From contig DAIRVS010000113.1 of the NCBI GenBank assembly GCA_036802685.1, positions 1 to 14,103 on the forward strand: a DNA stretch of 14,103 bases, in the 5' to 3' direction. The position numbers and the translations under genes were made by a program. The DNA is from HGW-17 sp938004375 (lineage in GTDB: Bacteria > Myxococcota_A > Polyangia > HGW-17). Below, piece by piece: positions 7,732 to 14,103 of this stretch (its first letter is position 1; each line of letters begins with the position of its first letter). The notes under the pieces are model-generated. The model made no database searches. It was not told the DNA's origin and worked only from the letters and a program-made list of their open reading frames with translations.

Positions 7732-8015
7732 GTTCCGCTCCCTTCTCTCCCCCGGCCCGAAACGGCTAGGGCACACCGTACAGCGGCTGGACCTCGCCGC
7801 CCCTGTCCGGCGGCGGCGCGGGCTCGGCCACCTCGCTCTTTTTCCCATCGGGCTCGTCCGGGGGCGGCTGCGGCCGCGTCTCGGGCTCGCGCACCGGCGG
7901 CCCCGCGTACACGGCGGCCGGGCCTTCGGTCGTCCAGCACCCCGCCACCGGCAGCGCCAGCCCCGCGCTCAACAGCGCGGCCGCCGTCCAGCGGGGCAGC
8001 CGCGCGCCCGGCGCC
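7614..8015 (-). repeat. 68-base identical direct repeat in the two small genes
   Basis: Positions 7614-7681 and 7948-8015 are identical over 68 bases, including all silent sites, at an offset of 334 bases. They encode the same stretch (residues 19-41 region) of the two small proteins, while the sequences after it differ clearly. This indicates tandem duplication with recent gene conversion, or strong constraint on this segment. Confidence 0.9.
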
Positions 8016-8065
8016 ACCTGTTTCGCCAAATTTTTGTCGATCTTTCCCCGGATCTCGTCTGACAT
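7766..8065 (-). CDS. Small lipoprotein-like putative radical SAM substrate ending PLYGVP
   Basis: Protein of 99 residues, first gene of the three-gene unit with the radical SAM enzyme. The ATG has GGAGG about seven bases upstream and a good promoter beyond it. A charged leader (1-18, MSDEIRGKIDKNLAKQ and on) precedes a membrane segment (25-42) ending in VAGC (Cys43), a good lipobox. PAAVYAGPPVREP (49-61) and a Pro/Asp/Lys-rich spacer follow, and the C-terminus is QPLYGVP. The PLYG motif occupies residues 94-97, as PIYG does near the end of the paralogue 34 bases downstream. Radical SAM spliceases are known to recognise X-Tyr-Gly, so this may be a precursor; that link is inference. If exported and lipidated, the C-terminus would face the periplasm or the cell surface. 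Confidence 0.8.
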   Translation of the reverse strand: MSDEIRGKIDKNLAKQVAPGARLPRWTAAALLSAGLALPVAGCWTTEGPAAVYAGPPVREPETRPQPPPDEPDGKKSEVAEPAPPPDRGGEVQPLYGVP

Positions 8066-8092
8066 GCCAGGCCCTCCGTTCGGACTCCCGAT

Positions 8093-8121
8093 TGTATACC
8101 GGCGATCCCCCGTCTTGACAA
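8093..8121 (-). promoter_or_regulatory. Sigma70-like promoter of the radical SAM operon
   Basis: The minus strand has TTGTCA (8116-8121, five of six consensus bases), a 17-base spacer, and TATACA (8093-8098). It lies in the 60-base gap after the propeller gene and would start transcription about 20 bases before the first small gene. It suggests that 8065-5991 is an independent transcription unit. Confidence 0.6.
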
Positions 8122-8125
8122 CGGA

Positions 8126-9526
8126 TCATTCCTGCGATGCACCCGCGGGCAGCAGGTTCCCCTGGTCGTCCAGGATCCCCGCGTCCACCAGATCCTTGCA
8201 ATACGCCCGCGGAAAATCACCGCTGGAATCGTCCCGATAGATGGCCGTCCGGGGGGGATCCTGCCCGTTGACCAGGGTTCCCTGCCTGCCGTGCAAGTCC
8301 ACCGTCGTCACCTGCCGCGTGACCCCGGTGCTCCGATCCCACAAAAAAAGGAAGTATCGCGACAACCCGCCGGGCGTGCGAAAATCCCGGGCGAGGAGCA
8401 TCACCAGTTCGGGACGCTCGTAGAGCCCGGCGTGGGCCCCCACCACCTGCCGCATGACCTGCGGAGGACGCAGGGTCTCCCCGGTCAGGAAGTTCTCCCC
8501 GAACAACTGCCAGTCGTAGGGAAGCTCCCCTCCATTGAGGTCGATCCCATAGAAGATCCAGCCGTCCGCGGTGGGATTGGACAGCGAAGAGAAGTCGGTG
8601 TGGATCAGGTTCCAGACCAGCTCTCCGGTCCTCCAGTTCCAGACCCGGACCTCCCAGAGGGCGTCGGTTCCCTCGAAAAAACCGAACACCCCACTCACGA
8701 AATCGGAGCCGTCGTCCTGAAAGGAATATCCCCGGGGAAGCGCGGTGTCATAGTTTTCCGGCTCCAGGGAACCGCGGGACAGGTAATCCACCTCGCCCGT
8801 CTCGAGGTCCAGCCGGTACAGGTCGGATTGGTCGCCCATGCACCGCAGGACCATCCGTCGACCGTCCTCGGACATTCTCAAGACCTCGAAGACGGTCCCG
8901 CTCTCGCTCTCGTCATGGGCCAGGCAGTCCTCGGACAGAAACGGCACCTCCGGGGTCCACAACTCCGTCGCGCCGGTGGCCAGCTCGGTCACCTCGAACC
9001 TCCAGGGGCCGAACTCCCACCAGCGATCTTCCGAGAGATAGTCATGGATGCGGATGGAGCGGACCGGCGTGTAGGAGCGGCCGTCAAGGGGATGCACGTA
9101 GATGTCACGCCCCCAGCAGGCCAGGGGGCTCTCGCCCAGGGTCTCTTCCACATGGGTCTCGAGGTTGTACCGATAGCGAATCCTGAAGACGTCCTGGTCC
9201 GGCCCGACCTGGATATATTTGCTCTTGGAGTAATAGACCCAGGGCCAGTGCGCGGCAAAACACGGCTTGTTGAACTCGATGAAATGCTCGTACGGGTCCG
9301 TGGGCTCGTCGAGGATGTCCCAGGTCCCCGCGTCCATGATATCAACCACCTCGGGCACGTCCGCGTCCACCGCGTCGGGCACGTCCGCATCCACCACGTC
9401 GGGCACGTCCGCGTCCACCACGTCGGCCGCCGGCGTCACGACCCGCAGGGCCGGCGACTCACAGGCGCAAGGAAATATCAAGGTAATGAAAATTGCGAAC
9501 TGAGTACGCATGAGTATTTTATGCAT
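8126..9526 (-). CDS. Secreted propeller-like protein with Asp-rich linker
   Basis: Predicted exported protein of 466 residues. The ATG at 9526 is preferred: AAGGA lies about ten bases upstream and the protein then opens with a signal-like segment (MHKILMRTQFAIFITLIFP). An upstream in-frame extension would place unlikely, repetitive sequence before the signal. Cys20 and Cys22 follow the hydrophobic stretch, but neither has a clean lipobox, so lipidation is uncertain. Residues 36-60 are an acidic linker of VDADVPD units. The rest (80-466) reads like TolB/WD-type beta-propeller blades, with segments such as DLYRLDLETGEVDYLS, VWNWRTGELVWNL and FLWDRSTGVTRQVTTV. No catalytic motif is seen. A binding or sensing role at the cell surface is plausible but unproven. 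The radical SAM operon begins 60 bases downstream under its own promoter. Confidence 0.8.
   Translation of the reverse strand: MHKILMRTQFAIFITLIFPCACESPALRVVTPAADVVDADVPDVVDADVPDAVDADVPEVVDIMDAGTWDILDEPTDPYEHFIEFNKPCFAAHWPWVYYSKSKYIQVGPDQDVFRIRYRYNLETHVEETLGESPLACWGRDIYVHPLDGRSYTPVRSIRIHDYLSEDRWWEFGPWRFEVTELATGATELWTPEVPFLSEDCLAHDESESGTVFEVLRMSEDGRRMVLRCMGDQSDLYRLDLETGEVDYLSRGSLEPENYDTALPRGYSFQDDGSDFVSGVFGFFEGTDALWEVRVWNWRTGELVWNLIHTDFSSLSNPTADGWIFYGIDLNGGELPYDWQLFGENFLTGETLRPPQVMRQVVGAHAGLYERPELVMLLARDFRTPGGLSRYFLFLWDRSTGVTRQVTTVDLHGRQGTLVNGQDPPRTAIYRDDSSGDFPRAYCKDLVDAGILDDQGNLLPAGASQE
9351..9422 (-). repeat. 24-base tandem repeat, three copies, Asp-rich linker
   Basis: Three 24-base units (9351-9374, 9375-9398, 9399-9422) differ at only a few bases. 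They encode the V-D-A-D-V-P-[DE]-x units just after the signal segment of the propeller-like protein. Confidence 0.85.
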
Positions 9527-9580
9527 CCAGTCCGCTTCCTTGTCAATCGCAAATCCCGGGGATCCCTGCAACCTAGCCCC

Positions 9581-9600
9581 GATTTCGATTTCGATTTCGA
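9581..9600. repeat. Short hexanucleotide repeat (GATTTC)3
   Basis: Three perfect GATTTC units plus GA, 55-74 bases upstream of the propeller-like start on its coding strand. It could be a slippage-prone element or a coincidence. Confidence 0.7.
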
Positions 9601-9684
9601 CTATCCCACCTCCGCGGAAAAACTTCTCGCGATTGCCCTGCCGAGTCACCTGCTTGCCAGCCCCGGAAAACGGCGTCCGCGGCT

Positions 9685-9713
9685 TTGACATCGGCACGCC
9701 GGCCGGACATACT
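9685..9713 (+). promoter_or_regulatory. Sigma70-like promoter of the metallopeptidase-like gene
   Basis: A perfect TTGACA (9685-9690), a 17-base spacer and CATACT (9708-9713). The transcript would begin near 9720, leaving a leader of only about 16 bases with GGAG at 9722-9725. Confidence 0.6.
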
Positions 9714-9735
9714 CCAACGACGGAGCGCCGCGACC

Positions 9736-10413
9736 ATGCCCGAGCCCATCCTGTTCCAGAAGCCCCGAAAGACGCCCGACGACGGCCCGCGCCCGCCCTG
9801 GATGCAGATCCTGGCGCGGTTGCGGCCGCTGGTGGAGCAGGAACTCGACGACGGGGGGCTGATCTTCCGCGGGCTCGTGTGGCTGATCTTCGCCTGGATG
9901 GGGGTCGGCTTTCTGCGGGCCTCGCTCTCGCCGGAGCCGGTGTCCGGGTTCTGGCACCTGGTGAACCTCCCCTTCCATGAGGCTGGGCACGTGCTCTTCG
10001 GGTTCCTGCCGCGGGTGGGCGTGTCGTTCATGGGCACCGGCGGCCAGTTGTTGATGCCCCTGATCTGCCTGGTCGTGCTCTACGTGACGACGAAGGACAA
10101 GTTCGGGGCGACGGTCTGCCTGTGGTGGTTCGGCCAGAACTTCCTGGACATCGCGCCCTACATCGACGACGCCCGCCGCGGCACCCTCCCGCTTTTGGGC
10201 GGCAACACCGGCGAGACCGCCCCCTACGGCTTCCACGACTGGAACTACATCCTCACCGAGATGAAGTGGCTGCACCACGACCACGCCATCGCGGCGGCCT
10301 CGTGGCGCCTGGGCCAGGCCATCATCGTCGTCGCCCTGCTCTGGGGGGCCGCCATCCTCGCCTGGAACGCCTGGCGCCTGCATGGCCCCCGCCCCGCCGC
10401 GACGGACGAGTGA
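9736..10413 (+). CDS. Membrane zinc metallopeptidase-like protein (HEAGH)
   Basis: Predicted integral membrane protein of 225 residues. The ATG at 9736 is chosen because GGAG (9722-9725) lies ten bases upstream and the promoter ends at 9713; a longer frame would start inside the -35 box. Visible parts: a soluble N-terminus (1-42), helix one (43-62), then NLPFHEAGHVLFGF with the HExxH zinc motif at His81-His85, helices at about 104-117 and 125-140, NFLDIAPYIDDA (136-146), His167-Asp168 in GFHDWN, and a last helix (192-212). HExxH inside or beside a membrane helix plus a later Asp is the plan of M50-like intramembrane peptidases; Asp138 or Asp168/His167 could be the third ligand. The short length and lack of a clear LDG-type motif make the subfamily uncertain. 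Substrate unknown. It precedes the paralogous lipoprotein pair on the same strand. Confidence 0.8.
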   Translation: MPEPILFQKPRKTPDDGPRPPWMQILARLRPLVEQELDDGGLIFRGLVWLIFAWMGVGFLRASLSPEPVSGFWHLVNLPFHEAGHVLFGFLPRVGVSFMGTGGQLLMPLICLVVLYVTTKDKFGATVCLWWFGQNFLDIAPYIDDARRGTLPLLGGNTGETAPYGFHDWNYILTEMKWLHHDHAIAAASWRLGQAIIVVALLWGAAILAWNAWRLHGPRPAATDE

Positions 10414-10421
10414 AAACCCGG

Positions 10422-10450
10422 TTGCCGCCGCCCGGCCTTGCGCGTATGGT
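10422..10450 (+). promoter_or_regulatory. Candidate promoter for the paralogous lipoprotein pair
   Basis: TTGCCG (10422-10427), a 17-base spacer and TATGGT (10445-10450), the same -10 hexamer as the promoter at 5958-5986. A small hairpin, GGGAA-TGTC-TTCCC (10454-10467), lies at the predicted start of the leader. Confidence 0.45.
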
Positions 10451-10507
10451 GGAGGGAATGTCTTCCCGTTCCGGGGGGCCACGGCCGCCCGGGGGAGTGA
10501 GTCTCAC

Positions 10508-11995
10508 ATGAAACAAGCCTCGGGCCATCCGGCGACCCTCACGGCCCTCCTCGCCATCTTCCTCGCGCTCATCGGCTGCACCGGCGGCAAGAAGCCGCGG
10601 CCAACCCGGCCCGTGGCCGACGTGGTGCCGCTCACCGCGGCCAACCTGCGCGGCCACCGCATGCTGTACAAAGAGGGCTGGTTCATCGTCACCTCCACCG
10701 AACGCAGCCTGGCCTACGCGAAGCACGCCAGCCTGACGGCCTCCTGGCAGGCCATCGTGCAGGTCGCCCGGGAAGTGAAGGCCGGCAGCAAGCAGTACGT
10801 CCGCAACCTGGGCGATAATTATAAAAAATCCTGGAACCTCGCCGTCCAGGTGCTGGAACTGGGACGCGAGGCCACCAGCGGCGTCTTCGCCGGGACGCAT
10901 TACCTTGGAAAACTGCAGTGGCAGAACGCCAACTCGCTCATGGTGCAGGCCCTGGACGCCTTCGTGCAGGGCCACCTCTCCCTGGGGACGCGCACCGCCG
11001 GGGATCGCGCCGCCCTGGCCGCCCTGCCCGGCGGCTATTTCAACGACCTGCGCGAGGACTTCTCCAACCTCCACGAGCTCTCCCGCAGCCTGAAGCGCAG
11101 GATCTCGCGCGGCATCCGCATCAGTTGGAACCGGTCCTTCGCCCAAGCGGCCGAGGAGTTCCGCAAGGAATACGAGGAGAGCGGCACGCGCCCCAACTCG
11201 TTCGTCGCCCTCGGGGACATCCTCACGGGGTGGCTCAAGGCGTTCTACCACGGGCTGGCGCGACCGGGCGCCCGGACCATCGTCCGCGCCACCGCCCGGG
11301 GGCTCAAGTACGGCGTGTTCCTGCCCGCCGCCGCGGTGCTCATCGTCGCCGGGCGGACCGTGCAGACCACCGGCCTGGCCCTGTACCACGTGGGCAGCCT
11401 CGGCGTCGACGTCATCAGCCCCACGCTCGAGGCTGGGTTCCTCGCGGCCCTCGGGCTGCTCTCCTACGGCTCGGTGCCGGTCATCTACACGTCCGGGACC
11501 ACCCTGGGGGCGTTCAGCCTCGCCTCGTTCTCGACCCTGGCGCCGGCGGCTGGGACCGCGCGGGCCGTGGGGGGCACGGCGACGGCCACGGGGCAGTACG
11601 TGGTGGGCACGTTCGCCGACGTGACCGCCGGCACCACGAAGGTCGTGATCAACCAACTGAAGGCCGGCGTGGTGCTGGGCTACAACGCGCTGGTCGCCAT
11701 CCCCGCCCACCTGTACCTGGGGAGCATCGACACCGCCATCTTCCTGGCCTGGGACGGCCCGCGCCTGGTCATCGCCATGGCCCGGGGCGCCGTCTCGTTC
11801 ACCGGCGCCGACGGGAAGCCCGCGAAGGTCAGCGTGGGCGCGCTCCCGGTGGGAACCGTGGTGGACCTGAAGAAACTGAGAAAGCAGAAGCAGGTGAAGG
11901 TCCAGGTCATCTCGGAGGATCCGGCGGTCATCCGCGACGTGCTCCGCGAGCTGCCCGGGGATCTCAGGAGGGAGGACCGTGATGAGCCGAAGTAG
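10508..11995 (+). CDS. Lipoprotein of unknown function, paralogue A
   Basis: Predicted 495-residue lipoprotein. The ATG at 10508 follows GGGGGAG (10491-10497) by ten bases and opens a clean signal peptide ending LIGC (Cys24); the longer frame reading back into the previous gene is not used. Residues 30-245 look mainly helical and charged, including EEFRKEYEESG. Residues ~255-415 are a long hydrophobic stretch rich in Gly, Ala, Thr and Val (for example GGTATATGQYVVGTFADVTA) without clear hairpin loops. The C-terminus (about 414-486) has GPRLVIAMARG, then LPVGTVVDLKKLR and a short tail ending LRELPGDL. The next gene has the same layout and the same C-terminal motifs, so the two are paralogues. 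I do not recognise the family. The gene overlaps its neighbour by 14 bases, which suggests translational coupling and equal amounts. Confidence 0.85.
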   Translation: MKQASGHPATLTALLAIFLALIGCTGGKKPRPTRPVADVVPLTAANLRGHRMLYKEGWFIVTSTERSLAYAKHASLTASWQAIVQVAREVKAGSKQYVRNLGDNYKKSWNLAVQVLELGREATSGVFAGTHYLGKLQWQNANSLMVQALDAFVQGHLSLGTRTAGDRAALAALPGGYFNDLREDFSNLHELSRSLKRRISRGIRISWNRSFAQAAEEFRKEYEESGTRPNSFVALGDILTGWLKAFYHGLARPGARTIVRATARGLKYGVFLPAAAVLIVAGRTVQTTGLALYHVGSLGVDVISPTLEAGFLAALGLLSYGSVPVIYTSGTTLGAFSLASFSTLAPAAGTARAVGGTATATGQYVVGTFADVTAGTTKVVINQLKAGVVLGYNALVAIPAHLYLGSIDTAIFLAWDGPRLVIAMARGAVSFTGADGKPAKVSVGALPVGTVVDLKKLRKQKQVKVQVISEDPAVIRDVLRELPGDLRREDRDEPK

Positions 11996-13844
11996 CGCGC
12001 TTCTTTGGGTCCTGCCGCTCGCACTCGTGGCGTCGGGCGCGGCCGGCTGCTTCCGCGACACCCGCAACCCCGTGAAGCACAGCGGCGAGCTGGCCCGCCG
12101 CGGGCACGTGGACCTGTACGAGAACGGCGCCCTGCGGATCCCGGCGACCGAACTGAAGGTCATCCCGCCGGGCCCCATGCCCATGGAGCTGGCCCGCGAG
12201 TTCATCGGGCTCAAGGCCCGCCTGGGCTTCGTGCTGGCCGTGCGGCAGGCCGCCGGCAGCGTGTACGTGCTGTCCCGGGGGGCCGAGGTCAGCCTGCGGG
12301 CCGCGGAGCGGATCACCGCCGAGGGCAACGAGCTGGCGCGGTTCATCCGCCTGGGCACGCGGGCCGACGGCGTCGTCGTGATCTCGCGGGCGTGGGCGGC
12401 GGGGCTGGGCATCATCGGGGACTCGTGGACGTTGAGCGCCGAGCTCCTGGCCGAGGCGCGGGCGGCCGGTGACGCCGTGATCGCCGCATCCCGGGAGGCC
12501 GCCGCCGCCGTGGACGAGAACCTGACCGGAGCCGGGCTGCGCCTGGCCCGCGAGTCGTGGCTCCGCAGCGCGCTCGTCGTGAAGGGCAGCGCCCGGCGCA
12601 CGAAGGAGAGCGTCGCCGAGGCGTGGGAGGGGTTCGTGGTGGGCTACGCCGTGCTGCCGGCCCGGGCTGCCGCGGACGCGCAGGCGGTGGGGCGCGCGGT
12701 GCGGGACGCCAACCCCGTGCGCATCGCCCGCGAGGAGAACGAGTGGCGAAAGGAGTACTCGGGGTACTTCGCTCGCCTGGTCACCGGCGCCGGCAGCGAC
12801 ACGCCGGGGGACGTGAAGACCAGCCTGCGGTACGCGAAACGCGACCTGGGCGACTACCGCACCACGGGCGTCTCGCTGGCCTCGCTCAAAGCCCTGCGCT
12901 GGGTGCTCAAGGCCATCCTGTACGACGCCGTCCTGAAGCCCGTGGTGAAGTTCACGGTGGGCGCGGTGGGCTACCTGGGGGTCAACGGCGTGGCCTACCC
13001 GGTGATCGTGGTGGCCAAGGAGGCCGGCGCCCTCACCTACGTCGCCGTGCGCCTGACCTGGAGCACGGCGGCCAATGCGTACCGGCTGGTGGCACCCTCG
13101 GCGACCCTGGCCGTCGCCGCCGTGTTCGGGCTCTTCGACATCACCCTGACCACGACGACCGCCGGGCTCGCGGCCGCCGGCAAGTCCACCCTGGGCGGGC
13201 TCACCGCGGCGGCGGGCAAGACCACGTCCATGGTGCTGCGGACCGCCGGCTACGCGGCCGGCAAGGCGGTGCAGTACATCGGCGTGCCCCTGACCGCGGC
13301 GGGCATCGCCGTCACCGGCACCACGGTGGGCGCGGTCGTCAGCGTGTCCGGCACGGTGCCCGGCGGCGCCGTCATCGTGCAGGGCGAGGTGGGCGCGGCC
13401 GCGCTGCAGGTGGGCTCGTACGTGGGTGCGGGCGTGGTGCTGGCGGGCGGGACGACGCTGGCCGCCGCGCATTCGTTGGGCCGGGGTGCCTATTACGTCG
13501 TGAAGGCGGGCCTCGTCCCCTCGGGGTACACGCTGGGCACCGGCGTCGTGATGGGCTACGGGGCCTGCACCCAGCTGGCCGCCCACACCCTGCTGGGCGT
13601 GGCCGACTTCGCCTATCTCGTGCTCTCCCTCGAGGGCCCCCGCTGGGTGGTCTACGCCATCCGCGGCAAGAAGGGCCGTGGTGACACCCTCCCCGCTGGC
13701 ACCGCCCTGGACCTGCAGAAACTGCGCGCTTCCGGCGAGGAAATCCACGCCGTCCCCGTGAGCAAAGACGAGATGCGCCGCGTCGTCGACACCCTGCCCA
13801 AGGACCTCCCCGTCGACGCCCGCCCCCCGCAGCCCGAAAAATGA
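11982..13844 (+). CDS. Lipoprotein of unknown function, paralogue B
   Basis: Predicted 620-residue lipoprotein. The ATG at 11982 lies six bases after GGAGG (11971-11975); an adjacent GTG at 11979 would be only three bases away. The signal peptide ends AAGC (Cys23). Residues 50-290 are mostly helical, Ala/Arg/Glu-rich, including REENEWRKEYSGYF, similar to a segment of paralogue A. Residues ~300-560 form a very long Gly/Ala/Thr/Val-rich hydrophobic core with many small-residue spacings such as GLAAAGKSTLGG and GTTVGAVVSVSGTVPGG. The C-terminus repeats paralogue A: GPRWVVYAIRG, LPAGTALDLQKLR and VVDTLPKDL. The insert in the hydrophobic core explains most of its extra length. Possible roles include an outer-membrane-associated assembly or a pore-like structure, but nothing in the sequence proves this. 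No known family is recognised. Confidence 0.85.
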   Translation: MSRSSALLWVLPLALVASGAAGCFRDTRNPVKHSGELARRGHVDLYENGALRIPATELKVIPPGPMPMELAREFIGLKARLGFVLAVRQAAGSVYVLSRGAEVSLRAAERITAEGNELARFIRLGTRADGVVVISRAWAAGLGIIGDSWTLSAELLAEARAAGDAVIAASREAAAAVDENLTGAGLRLARESWLRSALVVKGSARRTKESVAEAWEGFVVGYAVLPARAAADAQAVGRAVRDANPVRIAREENEWRKEYSGYFARLVTGAGSDTPGDVKTSLRYAKRDLGDYRTTGVSLASLKALRWVLKAILYDAVLKPVVKFTVGAVGYLGVNGVAYPVIVVAKEAGALTYVAVRLTWSTAANAYRLVAPSATLAVAAVFGLFDITLTTTTAGLAAAGKSTLGGLTAAAGKTTSMVLRTAGYAAGKAVQYIGVPLTAAGIAVTGTTVGAVVSVSGTVPGGAVIVQGEVGAAALQVGSYVGAGVVLAGGTTLAAAHSLGRGAYYVVKAGLVPSGYTLGTGVVMGYGACTQLAAHTLLGVADFAYLVLSLEGPRWVVYAIRGKKGRGDTLPAGTALDLQKLRASGEEIHAVPVSKDEMRRVVDTLPKDLPVDARPPQPEK

Positions 13845-14103
13845 ACCCTCCACGCCTTGGTTTTCTATTAAAACAAAAAAAATTAAAGATGAGGTCTGCG
13901 ACTTCCCCAAAGAGGGCTTTTAGGGCAGTCATCAGGACAAATTGAATTGTGTTGTCGACAAATGACCTGCCTTTTTCATGGGTATATTGCAAACTAGAAT
14001 TGAAATGGATACACAGGAGCGGAAGCGAAACGCCGAGAATCGCATGAAAAATGGCGCTCTGGGCGCCGATGGTGGCGCGGGAATCAGCGCAGCGGTTCGA
14101 TCG
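13845..14103. other. Low-GC region after the lipoprotein pair
   Basis: About 260 bases; the part from 13855 to roughly 14010 is much richer in A and T than the rest of the window, including runs of A at 13870-13882. It holds the perfect palindrome TTGTCGACAA (13952-13961), which could be an operator. No convincing terminator hairpin follows the stop at 13844. It is probably the control region of a gene further right, but it could also be foreign sequence. Confidence 0.5.
14005..14103 (+). CDS. Possible start of a gene running off the window
   Basis: An open frame from ATG 14005 (MDTQERKRNAENRMKNGALG and on) continues to the window end with no stop, 33 codons. A second in-frame ATG lies at 14044. 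Neither has a clear ribosome binding site. It is too short to assign and may be chance. Confidence 0.2.
   Translation, partial: MDTQERKRNAENRMKNGALGADGGAGISAAVRS

Larger units (their letters stand above)
9527..9735. other. Divergent intergenic region
   Basis: These 209 bases separate the divergent propeller-like and metallopeptidase-like genes. They hold the plus-strand promoter at 9685-9713 and a short GATTTC repeat (9581-9600). I found no convincing promoter hexamers for the minus-strand gene and no RNA gene. Confidence 0.6.

Noticed and set aside
5661..8118. Two long plus-strand open frames (5661-7769 and 6463-8118)
   Set aside because: Both are Arg/Pro/Ala-rich shadows of the radical SAM operon, without a signal, motif or ribosome binding site.
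8291..9688. Plus-strand open frame of 465 codons opposite the propeller-like gene
   Set aside because: The minus-strand frame has a signal segment, a ribosome binding site and propeller-like blades. The plus frame contains HHVGHVRVH repeats that simply mirror the Asp-rich linker.
9527..9697. Upstream extension of the propeller-like gene to 9697
   Set aside because: It would put 57 residues, including a repeat-derived EIEIEI stretch, before the signal segment. The ATG at 9526 has a ribosome binding site.
11455..13560. Other X-Tyr-Gly tripeptides as splicease targets (for example LSYGS, MGYGA)
   Set aside because: They occur inside large proteins unrelated to the radical SAM operon and are expected by chance. 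Only the two small operon proteins combine YG with C-terminal position and a neighbouring enzyme.
10322..13910. Two long minus-strand open frames opposite the lipoprotein pair
   Set aside because: They have shadow-like composition (His/Gly/Arg-rich) and run through both real genes. The plus-strand genes have lipoboxes, ribosome binding sites and mutual homology.

Overview
The window is GC-rich DNA, apart from a low-GC stretch at the right end. It encodes many secreted or lipid-anchored proteins with features typical of the Myxococcota/Bradymonadota (former Deltaproteobacteria): CGDG-type cysteine-rich repeats, a thrombospondin type 3 Asp-Gly repeat, (Asn-Asn-X)n and (Val-Asp-Ala-Asp)n linkers behind lipoprotein signals, and tandem pre-peptidase-like beta domains. 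The Asn-Asn-X linker points most towards Bradymonadales-like bacteria, but that placement is inference. There are no RNA genes, insertion sequences or CRISPR arrays that I can support.

Layout. A plus-strand cysteine-rich lipoprotein gene (55-1884) converges on a long minus-strand block. Read in its own direction (right to left), the block holds: a propeller-like secreted protein with an Asp-rich linker (9526-8126); two tandem duplicated small lipoprotein-like proteins (8065-7766 and 7731-7426); a radical SAM/SPASM-like enzyme with a lipoprotein-like tail (7394-5991); a large lipoprotein with an Asn-rich linker and a Cys/His/Asn peptidase-like C-terminal domain (5932-4028); a SpoIID/LytB peptidoglycan enzyme (3886-2321); and a half-size TauE/SafE permease (2298-1933). 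Divergent from this block, on the plus strand, are a membrane HEAGH metallopeptidase-like protein (9736-10413) and two overlapping paralogous lipoproteins of unknown function with long Gly/Ala/Thr/Val-rich hydrophobic cores (10508-11995, 11982-13844). The last ~260 bases are low in GC and may hold the start of another gene.

Most interesting is 8121-5991. A good promoter is followed by three closely spaced genes with strong ribosome binding sites: two 99-101 residue proteins with the same leader and lipobox, Pro-rich spacers, and C-termini ending in PLYGVP and PIYGIRR, then a radical SAM enzyme. Radical SAM spliceases (PlpX type) act on X-Tyr-Gly motifs and excise a tyramine unit to leave an alpha-keto-beta-amino acid. 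A membrane-anchored spliceotide-like RiPP system is therefore a reasonable hypothesis. The maturase itself carries an internal membrane segment, lipobox, Pro-rich stretch and a C-terminal Cys cluster, as if a third lipoprotein gene had been fused to it.

The peptidase-like lipoprotein and the SpoIID enzyme lie next to each other and may both act on the envelope. The paralogous lipoprotein pair is translationally coupled and probably forms one complex. These functional links are inferred from gene order only.
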